A DNA stretch of 64,000 nt. Origin: Sellimonas caecigallum. GTDB lineage: Bacteria; Bacillota; Clostridia; Lachnospirales; Lachnospiraceae. Position numbers and translations under genes: made by a program. A model generated the notes under the pieces. It saw only the letters and a program-made list of their open reading frames with translations, was not told the origin of the DNA and searched no databases. This document shows positions 48,526 to 57,127 of this stretch, piece after piece (position 1 is the first letter of the stretch; every line of letters starts with the position of its first letter). The stretch covers positions 1,860,001 to 1,924,000 of the forward strand of contig NZ_CP173660.1 in assembly GCF_045038405.1 (NCBI RefSeq), given 5' to 3'.

Positions 48526-49092
48526 TTATTCGTAGGCAGCTACAGTGAGCTGCTGGATCGATCTGATCTGATAATAAAAAAGCCGTGTATAAACTTCCCG
48601 GCATTTATTGAATTTCTGAAATAATTTCTGTTTTGACTTTTCGTCGTCATAAACTTTCCAATAACCGCAGCATTTGCAGTTTTTTCCGCCGTTCTCGATA
48701 AAACCTTTCACGTCTTCAAAAGGATAACCGAGAAAAAGTCCGATCTCATGCGGGAAGGATTTTGATTCCTGAAGACGGCTTTTCAGTTTATGGATCGCCT
48801 GAAGAGCGGTAAAGTCTTCATATCCATAGTTTTTCAAAAAGCTTTTTACACACTCTCGTTTTAAGTCGGACTCAAGCCTGCCAGTGCGGCAGACATAAAT
48901 AAGCGCGTTTTGATTCGTTTCTTTGAGAATGAAAAGAGTAATTCCTTTCGTATTTAAGCTCAGGTTCCAGCTTGCAACAATATTCTGGAGATCGTCTCCT
49001 GGGCAAAGCGAATAGGAAAAAAGATTCGCTGTCTTTAAACCAGCCAGGACAGCGGAACAATGTTCGACTAATTTTCTATCAAACATATACAA
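48526..49092 (-). CDS. DUF3793 family protein
   Basis: A 188-residue protein matching DUF3793: LVEHCSAVLAGLKTANLFSY, IYVCRTGRLESDLKRECVKS, FPHEIGLFLGYPFEDVKGFI and NCKCCGYWKVYDDE with a CKCC pair. Function unknown; it is typically found beside flavodoxin and iron-related genes in Clostridia. Upstream lies a strong promoter with two dyads. No membrane segment. Confidence 0.85.
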   Translation of the reverse strand: MYMFDRKLVEHCSAVLAGLKTANLFSYSLCPGDDLQNIVASWNLSLNTKGITLFILKETNQNALIYVCRTGRLESDLKRECVKSFLKNYGYEDFTALQAIHKLKSRLQESKSFPHEIGLFLGYPFEDVKGFIENGGKNCKCCGYWKVYDDEKSKQKLFQKFNKCREVYTRLFYYQIRSIQQLTVAAYE

Positions 49093-49110
49093 GTACCTCC
49101 TTAAAACGAG

Positions 49111-49228
49111 AGTTAGTAAAAGCTAACTAAGGAAGAAAAAAAGAAACGGATTAGGTAAAACTACCCGTTTGTTTTGGTTAGCATAAACTAACTAATGAAA
49201 AGATATCACAAAGAGAAAAGGTTGTCAA
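49111..49228 (-). promoter_or_regulatory. Promoter and iron-box-like dyads for DUF3793-flavodoxin
   Basis: On the minus strand TTGACA (49223-49228) and TATCTT (49200-49205) are 17 bases apart. Two related dyads, GGTTAGCATAAACTAACTAA (49176-49195) at the start of transcription and AGTTAGTAAAAGCTAACT (49111-49128) near the ribosome site, resemble DtxR/IdeR-type boxes built on TTAG...CTAA. Repression with iron is the likely mode. Confidence 0.7.
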
Positions 49229-49381
49229 CTGTTTTTTGGAAAAAAAGAAAAAATATGTATAGACAAAATAAACAGGAAATAGAGTTGCAAAATGGGACTC
49301 AGGTGGATATAATAATATAGACGCATGCAAATAGTACAAAAAAATCGGCAGATAAAACAAAAATATAAAGGAGTATAAGCG

Positions 49382-50728
49382 ATGGGAAAATATTTTGGTA
49401 CAGACGGATTCAGGGGAGAAGCAAATGTCGGACTTACGGTAGATCACGCTTTTAAAGTGGGACGATATCTGGGGTGGTATTATGGAAGAGAACACAAAGC
49501 CCGCATCGTCATCGGAAAGGATACGAGAAGAAGCAGTTATATGTTTGAATATGCGCTGGCCGCAGGACTTACTGCATCAGGTGCAGATGCGTATCTGCTT
49601 CATGTTACCACAACTCCAAGTGTTTCTTATGTGACAAGTACAGAAGATTTTGACTGTGGTATCATGATCTCTGCCAGCCACAATCCATTTTATGATAATG
49701 GAATCAAACTGATCAATGGAAAAGGATATAAGATGGAAGCAGAAGTGGAGAATAAGATTGAAGCTTATATCGATGGAGAAATCGAGGAACTTCCGCTTGC
49801 TGTGCGGGATGATATCGGCCGTACTGTTGATTATGCAGCGGGAAGAAACCGGTATATTGGCCATTTGATTTCCGTCGCTACAAGATCATTTAAAGATATG
49901 AAGATTGGTCTTGATTGTGCAAATGGAAGCGCATTTGCCATTGCAAAGAGTGTATTTGATGCACTTGGGGCGAAAACTTATGTGATCAGCAACAATCCGG
50001 ACGGTACGAATATCAATACTGCATGTGGATCTACCCACATCGAAGTGCTGCAGGCACATGTGAGGGAAAAACATCTGGATGTGGGGTTTGCGTATGACGG
50101 AGATGCAGATCGCTGCCTGGCTGTGGATGAGAATGGAAATGTGGTTGACGGCGATTTGATTCTTTACATATGCGGAAAATATCTGATGGAGCAGGGAAGA
50201 TTAAATGGAAATACGATCGTCACTACGATCATGTCCAACCTTGGTCTTTACAAAGCATGTGATAAGATCGGTATGAAATACGAAAAGACAGCTGTGGGGG
50301 ACAAATATGTGTATGAAAATATGATGCAGAATAATTTTGTCCTTGGCGGGGAACAGTCCGGGCACATTATTTTCAGCAAGTATGCGAAGACGGGAGATGG
50401 GATCCTTACTTCCCTTATGTTGATGGAAGTCATTCTGGAGAGGAAGATGAGTCTTTCAAAACTGGCGGAAGAAGTGATGATTTATCCTCAGCTTTTAAAG
50501 AACGTCCGGGTGGCAGACAAGAAAACAGCACGGGAAAATCCAGAAGTCATCAAAGCGATAGAAGATGTGAGCGCCGCTTTGGGGGATAACGGACGTATCC
50601 TTGTGAGAGAGAGCGGCACGGAGCCGGTTATCCGTGTCATGGTAGAGGCGTCTTCGGATGAACTCTGTGAAAAATACGTAAAACAAGTTGTAGATGTGAT
50701 GGAGAAAGAGGGGCTTGTGACGGCGTAA
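49382..50728 (+). CDS. glmM: Phosphoglucosamine mutase
   Basis: A 448-residue enzyme of peptidoglycan precursor synthesis, turning glucosamine-6-P into glucosamine-1-P. MGKYFGTDGFRGEAN begins it; the phosphoserine loop is ISASHNPFYDNGIKL with Ser99; the metal loop is DGDADRCLAVDE; the sugar loop GGEQSGHIIF; and the C-terminal phosphate site RESGTEPVIRVM. Length and motifs are normal. AAGGAG precedes the ATG. It is monocistronic, with a bidirectional terminator after it. Confidence 0.97.
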   Translation: MGKYFGTDGFRGEANVGLTVDHAFKVGRYLGWYYGREHKARIVIGKDTRRSSYMFEYALAAGLTASGADAYLLHVTTTPSVSYVTSTEDFDCGIMISASHNPFYDNGIKLINGKGYKMEAEVENKIEAYIDGEIEELPLAVRDDIGRTVDYAAGRNRYIGHLISVATRSFKDMKIGLDCANGSAFAIAKSVFDALGAKTYVISNNPDGTNINTACGSTHIEVLQAHVREKHLDVGFAYDGDADRCLAVDENGNVVDGDLILYICGKYLMEQGRLNGNTIVTTIMSNLGLYKACDKIGMKYEKTAVGDKYVYENMMQNNFVLGGEQSGHIIFSKYAKTGDGILTSLMLMEVILERKMSLSKLAEEVMIYPQLLKNVRVADKKTARENPEVIKAIEDVSAALGDNGRILVRESGTEPVIRVMVEASSDELCEKYVKQVVDVMEKEGLVTA

Positions 50729-50750
50729 AATTATAAAAAGAGAATAAAAG

Positions 50751-50805
50751 AAAAAACGGGATGTGTTTCATGCCAAATGTCAAAAGAAACACATTCCGTT
50801 TTTTT
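50751..50805. terminator. Terminator after glmM
   Basis: AAAAAACGG (50751-50759) with ATGTGTTTC (50761-50769) pair with GAAACACAT (50786-50794) and TCCGTTTTTTT (50795-50805). Symmetric, so it can also stop the convergent AraC-type gene. Confidence 0.85.
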
Positions 50806-50846
50806 GATGCCGTGCACGTCCAGATGCAGAAAGAGCGTCCGGTCTG

Positions 50847-51701
50847 TCAAGATCTTTGCAGCTGATTTTGGTTTCTCCATGTACGTGGAGAGAGACCGTA
50901 CACATTTTTAAAAGCCCTGGAAAAATGAAGGGGATTTGAGTACCCTACAGCGCTCCCGATATCCTGAACAGTAAGTTTGGTAAGTTTCAAAAGCTCTGCT
51001 GCTTTGATCATACGATATTGGATCAGAAATTCCTGGGGAGATTGCCCGAGGGCTTTTCGAAAAATTGTGCCGAAATAACTCCGGTTCAGTCCACAGCGGG
51101 CCGCGATGTCTTCGATAGATATATCGTTTTGAAAATTCTGCTCAATAAAATTGATGGCTTCCTTGATATAAAATTCCTGGATAGATCCGCTCTTCATAAG
51201 GCGGAATGGCGTGATAGAGCGGGTAAAATAATCCAGAAACAGGTAGGCATGGCCAAGAAGATGGAGAGGAGGCTCTTGTGGATGATGTACAATATAGAGC
51301 ATCTCTTCCTTCATGCTTTGACGGAGTTCTCTCGAGTGGGAGTGGTATACTGGCTGATCCTGTGAAAGGCCGGCAATCTGGACAGATTCTTTTACCTTCA
51401 GACCGTCAAATTCGATTCATGTATATTCCCAGGGGAGATCTTTGTCTGCCGTGTATGTACAGATTTGATTTGGGAAAATCATAAACCCCTCTCCGCTTTT
51501 GATCGTATAGCGGACGGTCTCTCCTTTCTTATTGTCGGCATAGAGTGTTCCTGTGCCGGAAATGACATAGTGGAACAGATAGTGATTTCGGGTAGCTGGC
51601 CCAAATGTATGTGCCGGGGCACAGTGTTCCCAGCCGTATTGATATAAAGCAAGATCGATAAAATTCTCATTTGGGAAAATTGAGAAAAGAAGATTGTTCA
51701 T
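50847..51701 (-). pseudogene. AraC family regulator interrupted by in-frame UGA
   Basis: The N-terminal cupin part starts MNNLLFSIFPNENFIDLALY and stops after residue 94 at TGA (51417-51419). The same frame continues as IEFDGLKVKESVQIAG and then EAINFIEQNFQNDISIEDIAARCGLNRSY and DIGSAVGYSNPLHFSRAFKN, two AraC helix-turn-helix motifs, to 50847. In homologues the stop position is Trp (WEYTWIEFDG), so TGG has become TGA. Full length would be 284 residues. It is divergent from and probably controlled the alpha-galactoside operon. Confidence 0.85.
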
Positions 51702-51869
51702 AGCGTGTCCCTCCTGTGCATATTATATACCAAAATGCTGGATTATATCAAATAATATGGCATAAAAACAGCATATGGGTATAAAACAGGCAAAAACATA
51801 CCATTTTAGCAGCCTTGTTGCCATGTTATACTATTTACAGCAAAAGCAAGAAGAGAAAGGAGAAAAATC

Positions 51870-53156
51870 ATGAGAAAGGGGAAAAAAGTAATCAGTGCTG
51901 CTTTGGCAGGATGCCTGACGGCCGGCATGTTCTTAAGCGGATGTGGGGACGGCGGAAACGACGGAAAAACAGAGATCGAGATTCTGCAGTACAAGCCGGA
52001 AGCTGCGAAGTATTTCGACTCTGTGGAAGAAGAATTCAACAAGACACACGATGATATTCATCTGACGATCGATTCGCCAAACGATGCATCTACTATCATG
52101 AGGACAAGGTTTATCAGGGAAGATTATCCAGACATTATTGGAATCGGGGGAGATATCAACTATTCCTATTATGTTGATGCAGGAATTCTGGCGGATATCT
52201 CCGATTTTGAAGGAATCGCAGATGTAAAACAAGCATATCTGGATATTGGGGAAGCGTTGAAGATCGTGCCGACAGATGGAACGTACATCTTGCCATATGT
52301 GGCAAACGCGGCTGGTGTACTGTATAACAAGAACATTTTTGAGGAGCATGGGTGGGAGATCCCGACGACATGGGAAGAGCTCATAGCGCTCTGTGATGAC
52401 ATCGAGGCGGCAGGACTTCAGCCATTCTACTTTGGATTTAAGGATACATGGACTTGTCTCGCACCTTGGAACTCTATGGCTGTGGATCTTGCTCCGGCGG
52501 ATGTGTGCAAACAGGTAAACAGAGGCGAGACGACATTTTCAAAAGAGTATGGGGAAGTGTCTGAAAAATATCTGGAGCTTTTGGAGTATGGACCGGAAGA
52601 CCCGTTCGCGTACAATTATAACGACGCATGTACTGCATTTGCGAGAGGGGAATCTGTGATGTATCCGATCGGAAGCTATGCTGTACCTCAGATCCTGTCT
52701 GTAAATCCGGATATGAACATCGACTCCTTTGTAATGCCGGCCAACAGTGATGCTTCAAAGAACACGCTGAACTCTGGTATTGACCTTGGATTTGCCGTGA
52801 CTGCGGACTGCAAGAACAAAGAGGCGGCATATGAAGTACTTGAATTCCTCTATGAGGATGAGAATATCCAGAAATACATTGACGATCAGAACGCGATCCC
52901 GTGCAAAGAAGGAGACTTCGATCTGGCGCCGATGCTGGACGGCATGCAGGAATTCATCCAGTCAGGAAATATGACCGACTATCAGGACCATTACTATCCG
53001 TCCGAAATGGCGGTGGATGCGCAGATACAGACATTCCTGATCAATCAGGATGTGGACGCTTTTCTGAAGAAATTTGACAAAGACTGGCAGAGATACAACC
53101 GGGATACAATACGCAAAGTTCAGGAATATGAAGAAGAACAAGGGAATGCCGAATAG
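51870..53156 (+). CDS. Sugar ABC transporter substrate-binding lipoprotein
   Basis: A 428-residue family-1 extracellular binding protein. Signal peptide with lipobox LSGC (Cys near residue 25). Binding-domain text includes ILQYKPEAAKYFDSVEEEFNKTH, AGVLYNKNIFEEHGWEIPTTWEEL and FARGESVMYPIGSYAVPQIL. It captures oligosaccharides, probably alpha-galactosides (raffinose, melibiose), judging by the downstream GH36 gene. AGAAAGGAG precedes the ATG. First gene of a five-gene operon. Confidence 0.94.
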   Translation: MRKGKKVISAALAGCLTAGMFLSGCGDGGNDGKTEIEILQYKPEAAKYFDSVEEEFNKTHDDIHLTIDSPNDASTIMRTRFIREDYPDIIGIGGDINYSYYVDAGILADISDFEGIADVKQAYLDIGEALKIVPTDGTYILPYVANAAGVLYNKNIFEEHGWEIPTTWEELIALCDDIEAAGLQPFYFGFKDTWTCLAPWNSMAVDLAPADVCKQVNRGETTFSKEYGEVSEKYLELLEYGPEDPFAYNYNDACTAFARGESVMYPIGSYAVPQILSVNPDMNIDSFVMPANSDASKNTLNSGIDLGFAVTADCKNKEAAYEVLEFLYEDENIQKYIDDQNAIPCKEGDFDLAPMLDGMQEFIQSGNMTDYQDHYYPSEMAVDAQIQTFLINQDVDAFLKKFDKDWQRYNRDTIRKVQEYEEEQGNAE

Positions 53157-53173
53157 GAAAGGAGAGGAAAAAG

Positions 53174-54046
53174 ATGAGGAATATGAATGAGAGAAAACGT
53201 ACCTATCTGTTGATTACGATACCGATTCTGGCATTGTTTATTTGCTTCAATACCGTACCGCTGATCAGAGGCTTTATTTACAGTTTTACGAATTTTAAAG
53301 GGTTCGGAGATTATGACTGGGTAGGTTTCCGAAACTATGTAGATCTTTTTCAGGATCCGCGTGTCGGCAAATCCTATTTGTTTACCTTTAAGCTTGCCAT
53401 CGTGGCGACAATTGTGACAAATGTTATAAGCCTTATCCTGGCACTTGGTTTGAACGGAAAGATCAAAGGAAAGAGCTTTTTCCGGGGGGCTTATTTCATT
53501 CCGAATGTACTTGGAGCATTGGTTGTAGGTTATATTTTCAATTATTTCTTTACATATATCCTGCCTGGAATGGCAAAAATGGCAGGGATCGACTCTTTGA
53601 GCGGAAGTATGCTTTCCGATACGAAGACAGCCTGGATCGCGATCGTAATCGTATGTGCATGGCAGGCGATCGCAATGAACACGATTATCTATATATCCGG
53701 TCTTCAGACTGTACCGGAAGATGTGTACGAGGCTGGATCCCTGGACGGTGCAACCGGATGGAAGAAATTCAAACATTTGACCTTCCCTCTGATCATTCCA
53801 TTTTTCACGATCAACATGGTTCTTTGTGTAAAGAATTTCCTTATGGTATTCGACCAGATCATGGCGCTGACAAAAGGCGGTCCGGCACAGAGCACAGAAT
53901 CCATCTCTTACCTGATTTACAACAATGGTATGTCAGGCGGACAGTTTGGATTCCAGAGTGCCAATGCAGTCATCTTCTTTATTGTGATCGTGGCAATTTC
54001 TGTTGCACAGATGCAGATTTCCGGTAGGAAGGAGGAACAGTTATAA
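53174..54046 (+). CDS. Sugar ABC transporter permease (MsmF-like)
   Basis: A 290-residue permease with six hydrophobic segments and an EAA loop (VYEAGSLDGATGWKKFKHLTFP). The N terminus ERKRTYLLITIPILALFICF and GPAQSTESISYLIYNNG are typical of the carbohydrate-uptake MalF-like family. Its last base overlaps the next ATG (TAATG). Confidence 0.94.
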   Translation: MRNMNERKRTYLLITIPILALFICFNTVPLIRGFIYSFTNFKGFGDYDWVGFRNYVDLFQDPRVGKSYLFTFKLAIVATIVTNVISLILALGLNGKIKGKSFFRGAYFIPNVLGALVVGYIFNYFFTYILPGMAKMAGIDSLSGSMLSDTKTAWIAIVIVCAWQAIAMNTIIYISGLQTVPEDVYEAGSLDGATGWKKFKHLTFPLIIPFFTINMVLCVKNFLMVFDQIMALTKGGPAQSTESISYLIYNNGMSGGQFGFQSANAVIFFIVIVAISVAQMQISGRKEEQL

Positions 54047-54888
54047 TGAAAGCGAAAGTAAAAGAAAAAACAAACTGGCCGGTAATGATCCTTTTGATCC
54101 TTGGGCTGATTACCGTCGCCTTTCCTCTGTATATGACGATTGTGATCGCATTAAAACAGCCGTCAGAAATGACGAACAGTATCGCGGGGATCTTATCTCT
54201 GCCGAAGAGTTTCAGCCTTTCCAACTTCAAAGAAGCAATGGAAGTAACAGATTTTTGGAATTCACTGAAAAACAGTTTACTTATTTCTGTGATTACAGTA
54301 GTATTATCTATTGTGGTCCACTCACTGATGGGATACGCTGTCGGAAGAAATAAAGCACACAGTAAATTCTATAAATTTGTATACATGTTTGTAGTAAGTG
54401 GTATGTTCGTACCGTTTGCCATCCTGATGATGCCTTTGGCAAAACAGACGGCAGAGATGGGACTTGGAAACTGGGTCGGAGTTATCATTCTGTATGTGGT
54501 ATTTTATATGCCGATGAATGTCCTGCTCTACTCCGGATATCTCACGAACATCCCGATTGCCCTGGAAGAAGCAGCCAGGGTCGACGGAGCAAGCACATGG
54601 AAGACCTACTGGAAAGTCATCTTCCCGATCATGAAACCGATGCATGCGACAGTGGCTGTTCTCACAGCTCTGGCTGTATGGAACGATGTCATGACACCGC
54701 TTGTCATCATGGCAGGTACAGGACAGAACACACTGCCTTTGGCACAGCTGAATTTCCAGACGCAGTTCGGAACGAACTATAACCTTGCATTTGCGTCTTA
54801 TCTGCTTGCATTGATTCCGATCGTAATTTTCTATATTATCTGTCAGAAACAGATTCTGAACGGCGTAGTAAACGGCGCAGTGAAATAA
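54046..54888 (+). CDS. Sugar ABC transporter permease (MsmG-like)
   Basis: A 280-residue permease with six hydrophobic segments and EAA loop EEAARVDGASTWKTYWKVIFP. Partner of the preceding permease; stop-start overlap of one base shows coupled translation. No ATPase is encoded in the operon, so a shared MsmK-type ATPase elsewhere would be needed. Confidence 0.94.
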   Translation: MKAKVKEKTNWPVMILLILGLITVAFPLYMTIVIALKQPSEMTNSIAGILSLPKSFSLSNFKEAMEVTDFWNSLKNSLLISVITVVLSIVVHSLMGYAVGRNKAHSKFYKFVYMFVVSGMFVPFAILMMPLAKQTAEMGLGNWVGVIILYVVFYMPMNVLLYSGYLTNIPIALEEAARVDGASTWKTYWKVIFPIMKPMHATVAVLTALAVWNDVMTPLVIMAGTGQNTLPLAQLNFQTQFGTNYNLAFASYLLALIPIVIFYIICQKQILNGVVNGAVK

Positions 54889-54919
54889 AAAATAAAAAGG
54901 ACCGCTTAGGAGGACATAA

Positions 54920-57127
54920 ATGGGAATTACATATCAGAAGGAAAAACAGATTTTTAATTTGCATACAGAGAATACAACGTATCAGTTTCTCGTGGATAAA
55001 TATGGGTTTCTGCTGCATTTATACTATGGGAAACGGATAAACGGCGACATGGATTATCTTCTTACTTATTATGACAGAGGATTTTCCGGTAATCCGTCCG
55101 ATACCGGGGCGGACAGGACGTATTCGATGGATGCGCTTCCGCAGGAATTTCCATGTCCAGGTACAGGCGATTACAGAAGTACTGCTGTTGCTGTGCGCAA
55201 TGCAGATGGCTCATACAGCTGCGACCTGAGATTCCAGAGATATGAAATCTGTAAAGGAAAGTATTCTCTGGAAGGTCTTCCGGCAGTATACGCCAAAGAC
55301 GAGGAAGCGGAAACATTGAAAATCTACTTGGAAGACCCGGTTACAAAAGTACAGGCTGTACTTTTGTATGGGGTGCTTCCGGAAAAAGATATCATCACAA
55401 GAAGTGTACAGATCATCAATCAAAACGAAGAAAAAATAGAATTGATTCGTGCTGCTTCGGCCTGTCTGGACTTTGTGGCCGGAGATTATGATCTGATCAC
55501 ATTTTATGGAAGACATGCAATGGAGAGAAATTTCCAGAGGGTACCTGTAAAGCACGGAAAACAGATGATCGGAAGCAAAAGAGGCTCTTCCAGCCACCAG
55601 TATAATCCATCCCTCATTTTGGCAGATTCTGGAACGGACGAGAAAAACGGAGGCTGCTACGGCATGGCGTTTGTGTACAGCGGAGGATTCGAGGCAGAAG
55701 CGGAGAAAGACCAGTTCAACCAGACGCGGGTCATGATGGGATTATCTTCAGACCAGTTTTGCTATCCCCTGGGAAAAGGAGAGATGTTCACTGTACCGGA
55801 GACGGTCATGACATACTCATCGGAAGGTTTCGGAGGGCTGTCATGGAATTTCCATCGGTGTTTCCGAAGGAATCTCTGCCGCGGGAAATACAGGACGAAA
55901 CAGCGACCGGTGCTTGTCAACAGCTGGGAAGCAGACTATTTTGATTTTACAGGGGAGACACTTGTTACGCTTGCCGAGCACGCGGCGGAACTGGGGATCG
56001 ATATGTTTGTCCTGGATGACGGCTGGTTCGGAAAGAGAGATGATGACAACTCCGGGCTTGGCGACTGGCATGTAAACGAAGAGAAGCTTGGCTGCACGAT
56101 GGGAGAACTGATCGGAAAGATCAATGACCTGGGATTAAAATTCGGTCTTTGGATCGAACCTGAGATGGTATCGGAAGACAGCGACCTTTACAGACAACAT
56201 CCGGATTGGGTAATGGCGATACCGGGAAGAAAACCGGTGCGTGCCCGCAATCAGCTCGTCCTTGATTTTTCCAGAAAGGAAGTCAGGGAAGAGGTGTTCA
56301 GACAGATTTCCCATGTGCTGGATCAGGGAAATGTGGAGTACATCAAATGGGATATGAACAGAAGCCTTGCGGACATTTATTCCTCAGTGACAAAGGATCA
56401 GGGGAAAGTACTTTACGATTACGTTCTTGGCGTATATGATTTTCTGGAGAAACTTACAGAGAAGTATCCGGATATTCTGATTGAAGGATGCAGCGGCGGC
56501 GGCGGACGTTTTGACGCAGGCATGCTTTACTATACCCCGCAGATCTGGTGCAGCGACAATACGGATGCGGTAGATCGGCTGGACATCCAGTATGGAACAT
56601 CCTTTATCTATCCGATTTCCTGTATCGGATCCCATGTATCAGCGGTGCCGAACCATCAGACAGGAAGAGTTACATCACTCCACACGAGAGGAGTCGTCGC
56701 AATGGCTGGGACATTCGGATATGAGCTGAATCTTGGTATCCTTCCAAAAGAGGAGAAAGAAGAAATAAAACAGCAGATCAAAACTTTCAAAAAGCACGAG
56801 GGGCTGATCCACAATGGACGCTATTACAGACTTTCCTCTCCTCAGACGGACGAGATAGGCGCATGGGCATTCGTATCGGAAGAGCGGGAAGAGGTGCTTG
56901 TGAATGTGGTCATGCTGGCAATGCATGGAAATATGACTGTAAACTATGTTAAGCTGCAGGGACTTGATCCGGACGGTATCTACGAAGACGAGAATGGAAG
57001 AAGATACGATGGCGTCGGGCTTATGGAAGCCGGAATACCGCTTCCTATCGTGGCTGGCACATACCCTGCATGGCAAATTTATTTGAGGCTGGTTAAGGAA
57101 GAGAATGAAAATTCAGATGCAAAATAA
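54920..57127 (+). CDS. Alpha-galactosidase (GH36)
   Basis: A 735-residue GH36 enzyme, typical length. Motifs: VLDDGWFGKRDDDNSGLGDW at the active site, YIKWDMNRS with nucleophile Asp478, and CSDNTDAVDR with acid/base Asp546; SGGGGRFDAGMLYY is also typical. It cleaves terminal alpha-1,6-galactose from melibiose and raffinose-type sugars. There is no signal peptide, so sugars are imported first. It overlaps the next ORF by 23 bases. Confidence 0.95.
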   Translation: MGITYQKEKQIFNLHTENTTYQFLVDKYGFLLHLYYGKRINGDMDYLLTYYDRGFSGNPSDTGADRTYSMDALPQEFPCPGTGDYRSTAVAVRNADGSYSCDLRFQRYEICKGKYSLEGLPAVYAKDEEAETLKIYLEDPVTKVQAVLLYGVLPEKDIITRSVQIINQNEEKIELIRAASACLDFVAGDYDLITFYGRHAMERNFQRVPVKHGKQMIGSKRGSSSHQYNPSLILADSGTDEKNGGCYGMAFVYSGGFEAEAEKDQFNQTRVMMGLSSDQFCYPLGKGEMFTVPETVMTYSSEGFGGLSWNFHRCFRRNLCRGKYRTKQRPVLVNSWEADYFDFTGETLVTLAEHAAELGIDMFVLDDGWFGKRDDDNSGLGDWHVNEEKLGCTMGELIGKINDLGLKFGLWIEPEMVSEDSDLYRQHPDWVMAIPGRKPVRARNQLVLDFSRKEVREEVFRQISHVLDQGNVEYIKWDMNRSLADIYSSVTKDQGKVLYDYVLGVYDFLEKLTEKYPDILIEGCSGGGGRFDAGMLYYTPQIWCSDNTDAVDRLDIQYGTSFIYPISCIGSHVSAVPNHQTGRVTSLHTRGVVAMAGTFGYELNLGILPKEEKEEIKQQIKTFKKHEGLIHNGRYYRLSSPQTDEIGAWAFVSEEREEVLVNVVMLAMHGNMTVNYVKLQGLDPDGIYEDENGRRYDGVGLMEAGIPLPIVAGTYPAWQIYLRLVKEENENSDAK

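Noticed and set aside
51417..51419. Second selenocysteine UGA in the AraC gene
   Set aside because: The family residue is Trp, not Cys, and no hairpin follows; it fits a TGG-to-TGA mutation.
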